Positions 38,901-39,612 of a stretch of DNA of 64,000 bases are shown piece after piece; position 1 is the stretch's first letter, and each line of letters opens with the position of its first letter. The notes beneath the pieces are model-generated. The model did no database searches. It was not told the DNA's origin and saw nothing but the letters and a program-made list of their open reading frames with translations. Source of the DNA: CAZOOM01 sp964460795. Lineage in GTDB: Bacteria; Omnitrophota; Omnitrophia; Omnitrophales; Aquincolibacteriaceae. A program made the translations under genes and the position numbers. The DNA is taken from NCBI GenBank assembly GCA_964460795.1, contig CAYWRU010000002.1, forward strand, positions 62,001 to 126,000. Reading direction: 5' to 3'.

Positions 38901-39483
38901 TGAGGCGTTCTATTTCGACATCAAGCTTAGCGAGGAATTGTTCGGTCTTTTCTTTCTCTTTCAAGACTCGGACAAAAGTCCGGCCATTTTCCACATACGG
39001 ACTCAGATCCTCCAGGCCAAGACCTTCTGAGTCTTTTTCCTTGGCCAGAAACTCTTCTGGTCCTGTCACGAGGCCAGCATCCAAAAGGACATCAAGGGCT
39101 TTTTGATTTTTTGCAGGATCCTGAGGAAAAAACCGAAGAAGTTGGGGCTTCAAATCAAAGGCATCTCCTTCCAGAAAAACGGTGTTCACTCCATACGTTT
39201 TTTTGAGATAGGTAAGAATGTCGCGAATCTTTTTTTGGCCTTCGATATTCCCGTGCGCTTCTTGAATATGAAAAAGGACAGGACCTTTTCCCGGGTGAAT
39301 GGATTCGATCGTTCCAAGCTCCGTGGGAATAGCGACGGAAAACGTCGGCCGAGGAATAGAAACTTCGGTCATTTTACCCGTGGAGGGTGAGGCCATCGCA
39401 GGGCTATAAAATTGTGTCGTGAGAAAGCAGACGAGTGTCGCTGTACTTGCTAATTTATAGAAGGGTCGTAGGGTTTTCTTCAT
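14965..39483 (-). CDS. Giant secreted modular protein with repeated RSExR motifs, 8172 residues
   Basis: Unbroken 24.5-kb frame, about 0.9 MDa. An N-terminal Sec signal peptide (residues 1-31, ending SPAMA) predicts export. Modules in order: ChaN/TraB-like (40-560), maltokinase-like (640-1250), GH77-like (1270-1980), Ig-like (~2000-2110), helical modules, Pro/Ala-rich linker (~2380-2480), long helical region, J-like (3791-3868), duplicated module copy A (3905-4214), helical region with an internal ~90-residue tandem repeat (5110-5312), HD domain (5362-5615), two membrane helices (~5645-5700), long helical region, HExxH protease-like module (7015-7314), duplicated module copy B (7582-7886), C-terminal domain. 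Twenty-one exact R[S/A]E[VLIMA]R motifs fall mainly between modules. Upstream is gatB; no Shine-Dalgarno is obvious. Function unknown; I infer a polyprotein or surface scaffold. Confidence 0.85.
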   Translation of the reverse strand: MKKTLRPFYKLASTATLVCFLTTQFYSPAMASPSTGKMTEVSIPRPTFSVAIPTELGTIESIHPGKGPVLFHIQEAHGNIEGQKKIRDILTYLKKTYGVNTVFLEGDAFDLKPQLLRFFPQDPAKNQKALDVLLDAGLVTGPEEFLAKEKDSEGLGLEDLSPYVENGRTFVRVLKEKEKTEQFLAKLDVEIERLKGTRLNKELKRFVKIRESYEAGTLTFEAYLAALKKQALQVLNLNLEDPREQIEWPMMLRIFALQRMEKVLNLSEFEKERGAFLAVIEKLLPREHQNTRAQEHQNKLLASSNGVVAGDLVPGAHLGLNLYDQIHSLLFSSQNQVTLSDTDLENLMESLVDRLPKDFPYYRYPHVNRWIGHVLLQSELKSQRLMQEMKNLEHQISNKLAATSEEKEILVLLADYQLLTKLFSLQLAPENYEKIIHSDLRPSIFMNCLTPFQSTLKGMNAASEMDILFDAALSFYQSAKARDAVMIRNLESRLASERVSELTSEQVSRLASKPVDLTGALETGILANSHTGTRIAVVTGGFHSEPFEKHFNEQNYSYVRITPKMSNTEGWESYTKRLLSHASSTYRATDFSVGDQALSLSDVNPALLHAEIRRTLSLAGLSVQSSRSEVRSSARVSGKSEKHKTLMLRLTQRQFSKNPSLAISRLSGWIKNKRWFMDKENTVEKIEEEDSFQLRLSNHQTLNGVIAVFHLKTSGGKKLQKRYFIPLLISTTKQRGIAESDVVKIQLTDGERYLALAEPSHLYQKMVVRHFRNGASISTAQGGQIIFVPYGNDLKTIDVKKLKAQPLGVSTSNVLTLIQSDGQAFVSKTYKDVRGNAGARGMKWPDNLEMPRLEALATSHYPNVPKLAGVFYYQSQSGVRSPLGTVMEKIQSEQEVGDVFWNGLTQLMKTLRTAEPADRPNHCEKNAQGMAPWAREVAGSIARMHVGFLRSGNKEFDSVPATPTDSFRWANIPLRNLSETMPVLHRRAKTESGQGLQAIIEALEQLAPRGARITPETSKAAEPLMAFASNFLHLQDVIRKAQVHGDLHGAQGLIQSSNGVQHVKALLDAIQSGNSSVVQETAHQAAARIRWIDFEGPPAKDRVSADYDSRENPLVDLAGMLQAFWYITNIQLYTYFDLDPQAHPADRDAARKISLVLADQMTLQEAGFDSAKGAVISLLGKWLSEVSAAFVDGYLDEIENQGMQNSLLSKWDRKTAKTVLNFWILTRASHELRYETYARDWGWEGIPAGRMLHLLNTAFAGALVPVSEMPKKEFFSPLDAAIPVEGIFLPFHHMRHEDDWGIGNFETAQVAGDVAHRLGYHIIQGLPYTYSSAGNSPYSVLSTLLLDPVYLSAPGVIRCLANAGITVPDWQNFLEQHQTEIHALKSSPQIDHGSIRRLNLLAMTLAWETFQKHQDSPLWNNFQNFLKQNQELVNDDLLFLELTRENKIHHPQNGEDWRLWEAGLRDRNPAALQQARDRLKNELQFDAFVQFMLSTQKINLDNHYRNLGISSMVDMAFAPPDAEVWKNPRAVGMNPANGYRRDAVQGVPGKKETPVGQIWNFPVYDWSNPEAWQLFLKVYKANLDRADYVRVDHALGVYRIFVYLQKGLTLQELGIFHEIQQLRQDALQTPSEGAKQTAARRADELIRRRIQEMSVQLGWPREVAPLLFDENGQIRKGGNMLIIARKVPPEKREEKIPLGSRWQRWHWAEDAFFDNEPKWDVIRLTPNERAQDDGDVKTWLFPEGDREPPKADDQIRAGYFRLSPGEAAMSDLAEIAQDQGKVLILETLGTVPPEIQLSSGYFGNNYYPLVYGLDFSSWYHPLNVRRRSGMMTFNVADTGSPQAAWEKITDWENVKGPMVRAFFPDMPGEKFHPHMMRVTPEIHHKLLELVYAPQTIYPQIQNGHVPLIALLGLIDIANLSEQYRLNIPGFGGQWVNKLPENLSLERLNEAAQGKPSSTLANLAVTTVRWLHEQRKKIVPKINPQDVKILRVKPDVIEDAIQIRKLNAQNPSLTVPFMLETSIQGRPETAELVVQSQDGEEARIPMRETHAAQGQIPGVTSWAARLRPLTEGIYEFWIEIKKQNGEQERSKKGRLIAVDEKADLNPVSPHYRLTPDHRHFASRSEIRRTLALAGLSASRNISGRDRSGLTNLTKPGTAGNVPTPLLSTTPGEAWKPRADPPSRNEGRIRPALRAELRGERQKELEILARKMRGVKYLRRLSPEEFAASFYLPTEEVLLQFDKAAKMLLRKTSPALRRDLYFKSRLVSRIRIPKTDHFKALQSIRFADLAVLEVIVSEAQKQKETLLPPKSLGRIYRRLKEEAFTSPRLSQIVKDVMRENRTPPFDAARLQRLADQIIPKLKEFYPAWYEEKKEVRSELRTDPENPNPAEIPDLSAVPAETQSSDTEPISAAEVPPVSSAPAALPLPADVSALESQPEPLPVQAENSVLASPAAPLETPQPPKEEAPKDAASASLLPAPLYAAFAQNGGVARVDERKVLTAMTKIQRQWEDRLRAEDETSGIQRPDEERHQLALARAEKQVVSLTREAAREKVPAVRVITASANHHLPVPVAGKSVSLAKLFHSRDHHVADWLKKIVVWMNDLDPEKAPAHVIEMQWEWSSKEDKQKALEILEEILQVREDYAIYMPRTQVLSVINLLRLLFVVGNLDETVQVIHGIMDAPLQDGEFVAFDALWVDVTGRSKPPDPWMARYKKVMRRYESGQGYAHMDSFVDHHPYAGLNLNVFRRFAGDAAANSGLAEDHVFESGEVGEENLPDSQRSELRFLRPGEPLNLKELIPNYDSRISYPLFDKKHLWKNAETIWYSTRAKLEGMPAKILARKAGHPARLQAWRANHVARLREKKRAVKIISLLTEERKERISRLLSKMAGSTSVRLWVQRVIENQPPEQAKITLKDDVERIVGNILPAPAEPKANAKTVEDQTRILAREMTSKGKRNVFLAAQAVSEIIKELHKDEMHIAELDTLKIILNQLRGNHILQASDPVDPRMITPALNDMGINIGRPAGWSLSAASEKKVERIEIRWEETPGFHTQEFEKWLARCGLEGKKEEFLSKLAFIKKMASEYHDRFDKVRLSQYEERPVQFTHDATGMGPQLVIDVDFLNLSEPEMFAVIRYGLLYQAFVENLMQAKLPYEQAAAYFDIIPLLTRVPGEDLLRLKTAMTHLGKSGWETRYHLEYLHAVEKAKQDEILTGLLGGKPPALPSGMTLDEWRQNLHFFGPDYALGEMNIFRQRAQYYRARLGKYFLVKAASYEDGVFLGQRIVDAAQERAPSQKPQVMLYAAHRNEIAALSKRYLFDPAKFLKFLNRNPEILRLMSINGFYACLPYFLIMDFSEMARSMSEGQFRDALVAAMGGAFDAKTRELVPYTTYELKRAAHAYFLCYVLLGYQYPEELLGEDGHLSFEEKVAFFNSLYTTLYASHRSDEHADKQNQLVLQDQSVMRMIMQSGEGRAIARQKLLQNPRFNFTLGQLLLRLGKAKPDANNIKPLFNFGQQQELMNRLQNRVFEKWGGALGHCLGSVEGMDFLKSFEGEAIGTDQFLMDLFRTQGPAGSAALVQAMTHLSRQATAEILNRSMKDKGGRWAPAKFALLMRVHQGDSEAQARLAELAFSHTAAHPNGPHTFDYMIYLLESGGTVDMRQRIRLCKTILLSVLGERNEEKKQAKQEQFQGALAKLADSQRRTLIQQLVQDHPRVIESQDAPALRDYFVQHLPAETVSRLMQSVNISEATRLLRNLEAGHAQEVLEAGAATAGAESLMLQLARRTSYKNYLKAQGSLPRVIEDLEEGGEIINAYTVLGVARGEKDFSKIKRNFRALSRSFHADLFRQQGPAVMAEAEQYSREFVAAYAELETPERRKAYDKKTSQSAIRYPQTTWDSPIPIDTAAVKKKHKSVSRSELRTKPVLSKSYTPSAKFAEGWKNELWDAVSRVLVSIRRTYRALAMGQPSTSELGELERRTDAVKALITQNFSDPQAQKLNFEFQRMFSRMEKDALAKKEFPSSDGLNFPDMETVQLLAQLITHLKKDGEILFPDGWDEAVRKLPQMPPSDESLKIKFMNQLVFQQRQAALIGFFEITQLQMLLARWTSVKQQIENNLSKAATTPLGEEGARSLYAALYQQVGGLTAFVERFELANQEIVSARNLSLEQVGSFPAEEISKARAPLEKAIREKKLFLEEMQKEIKDFLQKLAQLEAATGVHGGQRSEVRRVIADFRLRNAEFNPQSPFRNPKSKGSSAVVFEGKDPALKRKHIILSGHGRKDDIFYKRNIIFNLSQPAFDFNHILPQSIHILTQSIYVLAEVLHAIAKNPELGMNVFKDHFEPALAGNIGTGTLFTHHHNFSLLSEGPEFRGGGSVAIFLESVKSMFLKRSEARLQSLRDGNNQQNLISVRAEVRLPPIASSTPVRVLEERAEVRSAKPFNAVFGGPEIPAAASVGLVDPQMTEKREILKQAGVANEHAIIEASIALKRYPNIILQMLIFAMEEKGVFTGNARELVSRVRTFQENLSEDGFRELLRGTMTVSRVAKDQAREGETAFMSRILLSILGELGAQAPLDHLLEEALKAQDIQVAEIHEEDRRTGANDFTLKYWQVFRMTPAEMNQKLAEGKRCPYRKAETIAEEYRKVFGLKPEALGRKILESWDLLSIHPFEFERDLGLRPEETLADLPLAAQLLKDPGYKQHRKNPKKIMDLLRVCEVPADQRVNGLKSLGSEKYAILKEVVGHAKGTINLSKVDNLSRLYHGTVRVYGDITKQSLAKAVNDDGEIAEAAKANIKKAVEEVMNQSAFLTEKVTATSEELTTRVQQSIQQTAGILNITLETADAHQIYDRIGEKYRHSVPAEDNAKTLREFYVELGRLPRKEAFVVLEKRLNHIIEDAVLEHAAPGEDTDAQQFAFMEELQAKVSQTPALKEMQIVSAEELVKITGVSPAMLVKDDQFAYAVGLLQAITPAQRKELAAKTAQLLLFGVQEDELVFELNSMRDTNLLVVEVMAEGLKGFHLANRQVRLVQLYHRLEEALGDPNFKWLIKDLTKPHSRKREDKKREAIKADLAKHLALSLEVIRESKGERVITVSPQDILPKQTLFHLPQELEERLERLMHFWQGQGEPQSILKGFFDINPDILSFILDQMEEQNRVFTLPTQITDLSEELNQQLKGLRGSEGATIKAYLKKYPTTWRRNLKERVNKIIKQLPKRKKGAQNTVTPTTEEILHAVREHGQKLVDTGMDPAKVAVAFISTFDINDQLFGAILETAKRDGRTFAAGYQLTRIVRGVSEYVTEKQFPSFLAFLSAKPATWKKEIQPTLTAAVKNNSIRRSELRSWPVVISASLSSREARSAPKLGQLGDSRDTALVSGGRSEVRSAALFHLELTSESPAQDYLEKIFSSWIPKTQFDEGPRARWQGQRAGTAHEWTRSQHMLAMAGISDDLFKGRWEAAKQKAGLFTLRQESFHAVSLQIQQMPLLYQKAFLYGAALHDVGFAELPEHTTHETWGAQRAKEHLIEKGENSLVTEIVGEIVLGHSSLWRLFKNMTERHDAEFFMAFGGEERVADWIGALIRDGMLDPADQAELIRNLKIIFVAISSADVAASGDRRLDDELLDKFQKIAEAYFDRVHELNRSEMRSRDLPSDQRSARHRAIPLGKMQKLERMRKWIALSAPIVYIPLIAKLLAKTGEFQAPWLDRISLGWFLLLPVLGGAVSLAIHLKIQRLEKASWEGNGTPSKRSELRATPARVSLKDLLADASVQQAPITKEDVLLLQIGKHLQNLSEIDFNDLLRANSVKFPDGVRSKILKIFKATSLQQVLLARFGQSLSQQEIVGLHAGEKIIRQLTASEKAPQLFWPGKNGKIYILRPFYDYLSNIPNEEERTKVAAALFARMYTSQILFNTLRDEKIALEPAVSQSIRRTLHAVETFVFSGAPLPMEVSPVDLRARGFVYQKMWERSERFTRYAVPRVDWGPRIVRLETLMRRLYALRDHLDTDGKVTREDRAKIEDINTSYRLDDASETSIRLHLNGQSVDELMTFQSKFGASYLQVKKKIATLVRGYREGRIPEKEYEADLEHLNQKANLLLNKLIKVEFALIAALLSEKRSIRNVLDSLISHFEDKERELRWQRIRELHKQGVTEVFVRSAGDDYLKVRTLKSIVDKRRPSTGAVERIENRWNQHETYYLATIKQLLTALMDSKGAVTQNPQLWKTRLLEYLALRKVDIKADSGDIQINDIAAALYFNPNIAKDVFTRIRAWARQKTIQDQESKIRVVSQLARDLAPDEIRYQEGLGRIRYRNLFNFFRSRDHVLENYDSEHRQAWMSIGYLTDLQFQLRHHGKKTIPAHQLRSAARDLEEVARWVERAQVREKTRVRSLMAAAKENLDLRQYDVVLSKAVEAQNILEHDFLRRIERMSRYITLHKESVIAELDRPLLLIRQGVQENRPALLAKAKRELERFARRHLEGYTATEDEPGYIRAKGRYTSSVRQLTEQLSDKTMPDIQALRLLLTNLYRVRDDIEHKYETRGHVDYNNDPTEIAIRTQVARDLSPLRSEMRNAENMEKEKRDLYIFFMHSIFSPMAAACHWSVKKLLEEAFREPKIANEIKKKLLFGLGSERLEKLRRREDIFGPHGGTSPKTKLGEEVIKAIHYFIHSPLHGPGFAESDFRRLLNGYKAASSSDQESFTAAIQRNRIWPLPEKVSQALGSGSVLMLYPSSSSRQILSVSYDHVLTAIQRQSALMQDRLPTRETPVTLLQRQWGSMTSEKVQMVTLADGVQKGIQFPPTWGSIPPDIEASLRTWLKPGQELQGEVLHSNGVLTGIPVLAISPAPRSEVRTRRPLMDKSIPGSEKPLLADSSGFFMLNRAAQEVALGVEQAVERHAPSRIAASDSALVTLIESHGFLDLGEPLQLEVLQALQSFPKQAQNHSPAALLSIHLFLNLKFFLSIHDKANQMELLKIYMEILRKMLASKMTFSETLLIVEGYVRGPVFEALPYSHQRDSLKEIERILSDYDIAQLQQIVSAAVSRPVPAAAHPPRSEARAQGALRFFLGEHRSSEVQTKHQDEINRLISQDAELRSMAQHFSNENPLYILANHRPYHSAHYIHTNETSDSGIHALGPTIEIGWDWWDEQPHNMRPIILAHEMGHAIVDGNYSVDSVTHLKNQLQTFFIYRNPELQGDPWMNAYYLYQALTDAEVVQMQLRQGYAVSAKGYAEHLLSHAKWENEYFDISNTRSSGARKMDLAISYMRWYLPLRIFEIENPSESGLIERLNLSYVPNVFSNVEMQKLQGEIGQTLSDHALKNSSWRNPGEFEKIARALYQQFDDLVGGHTVGISGGSRSEIRAQILQSKIVGALGVDLIEDNGEQFIQFRDRTRYPEPLLESTERLPQIERIWPASFPKPHQLVSALNGQKAALNHPYQEVMAVAADQPTVEFRFVGDRSRERVVLSNVTRIYEIITSKAKSSAPSLPPDRFRRSEMRSKTQSAGDANPLTIFNLPRRSKEVWLGERQGQELLRRILPVEAEATIRFADFQGPEKESPIRVVHQRGGVIHMDLPLLMQQGGHRGFVFEKDGTLTYLLWIFGNGRIVNEATSKMDHVASIDELFTRSEVRSNAEKMTPRFSEPWKNEIWDTVNSVLAAIRRAHLLRGMGQAKEGTSYLEEVKKNREKLEPLITQVFTGANGQSFYFELLAMFNRIERDAMVQQFPDGSMNTAISEPERMLAQLITGLELGKEIAYPKGWEEATHKMPPWTVSDETKKINFMNQLAMRNKEAKLIGAFTVLQIDLALARWVSMKEAIERNLPRAAETDLGEHGARELFDSLYQKAGYLAGFVERFETANEEVHVVFKQVLQWVTSLPVEQLSKASERLDGAIREKERFIAEFDAAIEDFVSQLSKLETATGVHGGPRAELRTAQIYRERLLPVALRETLGEEGFRAAVHLVTEDLQTKEETAKVILKPALAKFLKEHRMLQQVLWAQNSNVMPDLIRHPDSGSRVVARDDKFNKNLRNRALDGQKKAAGPVPGEIVSRIFDTEANAMPTPINLAPMLLYLVAHPKVRYELVVVGTDEQIADFRYQIAEFSKTKLGFDPFMALDHQFTLRNVREEKDLAGAISQHLFAKQGPTAAIGAETTVIKVSAAQNFARVIRRNNLSPVIVADELDQLIQNRLMIHDEKEIMATSTATELSRQIAELKAFLSAA
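15328..15362. repeat. Short CTATCTGATATCTG repeat in frame within the giant gene
   Basis: TCTGCTATCTGATATCTGAAATCTGCTATCTGC; translated as ADFRYQIAEF in the C-terminal domain. A simple degenerate direct repeat. Confidence 0.7.
15558..15619. repeat. 62-bp palindromic repeat in frame within the giant gene
   Basis: TGTCAT...ATGACA ends, with CCCGGGctacgaCCCGGG, ATCCAGAATCTGGAT and ATGCCGGatcaagtCCGGCAT hairpins inside. On the minus strand it is translated as VMPDLIRHPDSGSR, a peptide produced by this widespread repeat type in many genomes. Confidence 0.88.
15826..16740 (-). other. Giant protein: duplicated ~305-residue module, copy B
   Basis: Bounded by RSEVR (16726-16740) and GVHGGPRAELR (15826-15840). 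It aligns end to end with copy A, 11 kb away, and the boundary motif lies at the same edges in both copies. This shows that the motif marks the true ends of a transferable module. Confidence 0.85.
17542..18445 (-). other. Giant protein: HExxH metalloprotease-like module
   Basis: IILAHEMGHAIVDG places HEMGH at 18115-18129 (residues 7119-7123). A downstream ALTDAEVV could give a third ligand. The module lies exactly between RSEAR (18430) and RSEIR (17527). It could be a zinc peptidase; self-processing at the RSExR sites is a tempting but untested idea. Confidence 0.65.
22375..22560 (-). other. Giant protein: two-helix membrane module
   Basis: WIALSAPIVYIPLIAKLLA and ISLGWFLLLPVLGGAVSLAI are two transmembrane-length hydrophobic stretches separated by about 14 residues, inside a short segment flanked by RSEMR (22624) and RSELR (22309). 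They would put a membrane hairpin in the middle of an exported protein. Confidence 0.7.
22660..23403 (-). other. Giant protein: HD-type hydrolase module
   Basis: Residues ~5362-5608, between RSEVR (23404) and RSEMR (22624). The HD pair is in AALHDVGF (His 5474, Asp 5475), with TRSQHMLAMAG before, IVLGHSSLW and SSADVAASGD after, supplying candidate His and Asp ligands. The HD superfamily holds metal-dependent phosphohydrolases; the substrate is unknown. Confidence 0.7.
23419..23526. repeat. Hairpin-rich segment in frame within the giant gene
   Basis: ACCGCT/AGCGGT (23422-23427/23434-23439) and CCCCAAG/CTTGGGG (23451-23457/23467-23473). It occupies the short stretch between RSEVR (23404) and RSELR (23527); a degenerate SREAR is also encoded there. 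Confidence 0.7.
23555..24170 (-). other. Giant protein: tandem ~90-residue repeat
   Basis: Two units share FDIN (24124-24135 and 23758-23769), a following ...ILD/ILE...R.F.....Q(I/L)T block, and YPTTWRRNL / KPATWKKEI near their ends. Helical; unknown function. Confidence 0.7.
26452..26760 (+). CDS. Small coiled-coil protein encoded antisense within the giant gene
   Basis: 102 residues on the plus strand, start ATG 26452 (alternative ATG 26458, MRKQSSGSDIPSERGFK). The middle is a heptad-like repeat (LRQNVDGLRQDVDGLRQDM) followed by VKGRLTKVENDVSFIKN, VATKDDVLALE. This has real-protein character: short coiled-coil proteins with the VENDV.FIK..LPTVATKDD pattern are a family I recognise from other bacterial genomes, with no assigned function. 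The opposite-strand frame of the giant gene over the same bases reads as unstructured His/Phe/Ile-rich sequence. The cassette lies between RSEAR (26347) and a palindromic repeat plus RSEVR (26842). Confidence 0.65.
   Translation: MVMRKQSSGSDIPSERGFKVILEDIHSQFRVFGDGMQDLRQNVDGLRQDVDGLRQDMVEVKGRLTKVENDVSFIKNVILPTVATKDDVLALERRILPLEHNR
26761..26841. repeat. Palindromic repeat in frame within the giant gene
   Basis: GGATTGCGGAACGGGGATTGCGG answered by CCGCATTCCGCAATC...ATCCGCAAT. It is of the AAATCCG family seen between genes, and here it separates the antisense coiled-coil gene from the duplicated module. Confidence 0.75.
26842..27771 (-). other. Giant protein: duplicated ~310-residue module, copy A
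   Basis: Bounded by RSELR (27757-27771) and GVHGGQRSEVR (26842-26856). Shares with copy B: EGWKNELWDAVSRVL / EPWKNEIWDTVNSVL, MLAQLIT.., FMNQL.., GFVERFE.AN.E, LDGAIREKE-like, and LE.ATGVHGG at the end. Mostly alpha-helical. No known family recognised. Confidence 0.85.
27880..28113 (-). other. Giant protein: J-like domain with HAD in place of HPD
   Basis: Residues 3791-3868. NAYTVLGVARGEKDFSKIK, then FRALSRSFHADLF and YSREFVAAYAELETPERRKAYD follow the helix order and spacing of a DnaJ J-domain. The DnaK-activating HPD tripeptide is HAD (27985-27993, residue 3831), which in known J-proteins abolishes DnaK stimulation. Confidence 0.7.
32897..33074. repeat. Hairpin-rich repeat segment in frame within the giant gene
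   Basis: Contains a perfect 16-bp inverted repeat (32999-33014 / 33059-33074) around AT-rich DNA, plus hairpins GCGAGGC-ttccac-GCCTCGC (32956-32975), CCTTCG/CGAAGG and CCCGC/GCGGG. It lies between RSEIR (33106) and RAELR (32896). Confidence 0.8.
33540..35663 (-). other. Giant protein: GH77 4-alpha-glucanotransferase-like module
   Basis: Residues ~1274-1981. Begins with an amylomaltase-like block (GIFLPFHHMRHEDDWGIGNF, QGLPYTYSSAGNSPYS). The nucleophile region is YVRVDHALG with Asp 1592; the acid/base region is LETLGTVPPE with Glu 1786. The expected GTHDND segment with the third catalytic Asp is replaced by TFNVADTG, so the normal HD pair is gone. It ends with a recognisable IPGFGGQW (normally NxPGTxxGNW). 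Probably catalytically changed or inactive. Confidence 0.72.
35700..37566 (-). other. Giant protein: maltokinase-like module
   Basis: Residues ~640-1260. The N-terminal cap reads SGWIKNKRWFMDKENTVEKI, like maltokinase caps (RWFGGK region). The kinase lobe keeps VHGDLH (36340-36357, residues 1043-1048) with the catalytic Asp and DFEG (36196-36207, residues 1093-1096) as the metal-binding motif, followed by PLVDLAGMLQAF. The family makes maltose 1-phosphate from maltose and ATP. Catalytic residues look intact, but a secreted kinase would lack ATP outside the cytosol. Confidence 0.7.
37897..38008. repeat. Degenerate GTTAACTCGCTCAC repeat in frame within the giant gene
   Basis: Repeated CTGGTTAACTCGCTCAC / CCGTTCACTCGCTAACC / GCGAGTTAGCGAGT units, giving a Ser/Glu/Leu-rich loop (SERVSELTSEQVSRL) inside the N-terminal module. 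Confidence 0.7.
38592..38628. repeat. Short CTGGTGCTC repeat in frame within the giant gene
   Basis: CTGGTGCTCCTGCGCTCTGGTGTTCTGGTGCTC; translated as EHQNTRAQEHQN. Direct repeat of the CTGGTG(C/T)TC unit. Confidence 0.75.
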
Positions 39484-39517
39484 GGTTTTAAAATGGTCTT
39501 AGCTAGATAGTTAGGAA

Positions 39518-39546
39518 AGGATACAGGCTGATGGATCGACTTTCAA
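39518..39546 (-). promoter_or_regulatory. Candidate promoter of the giant gene
   Basis: Minus strand TTGAAA (39541-39546), 17 bases, TATCCT (39518-39523). This gives a leader of roughly 30 bases before the ATG at 39483. Nothing resembling a Shine-Dalgarno lies just before that ATG (TTTTAAAACC). Confidence 0.5.
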
Positions 39547-39612
39547 ATCGGAGAGGTTTTCAAACTAGCATTCACTAGCTTTTATGATCAAAATCGCATA
39601 ATCCGCAACTGC

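Larger units (their letters stand above)
37804..39366 (-). other. Giant protein: N-terminal ChaN/TraB-like module
   Basis: Residues ~40-560. FHIQEAHGNIEGQ and TVFLEGD near residues 71-106 and AVVTGGFHSEPF near 531 resemble the paired His/Glu motifs of the TraB/ChaN/Tiki-like fold. The similarity is by eye; family membership is uncertain. The long Glu/Lys-rich helical middle is unlike a compact ChaN protein. Confidence 0.4.

Noticed and set aside
14965..39483. Giant frame as an artefact of missed stop codons or mis-assembly.
   Set aside because: All 21 motifs and every recognised domain are in the one frame, and homologous modules at both ends share borders; an artefact would not keep this order. 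There are no N within it.
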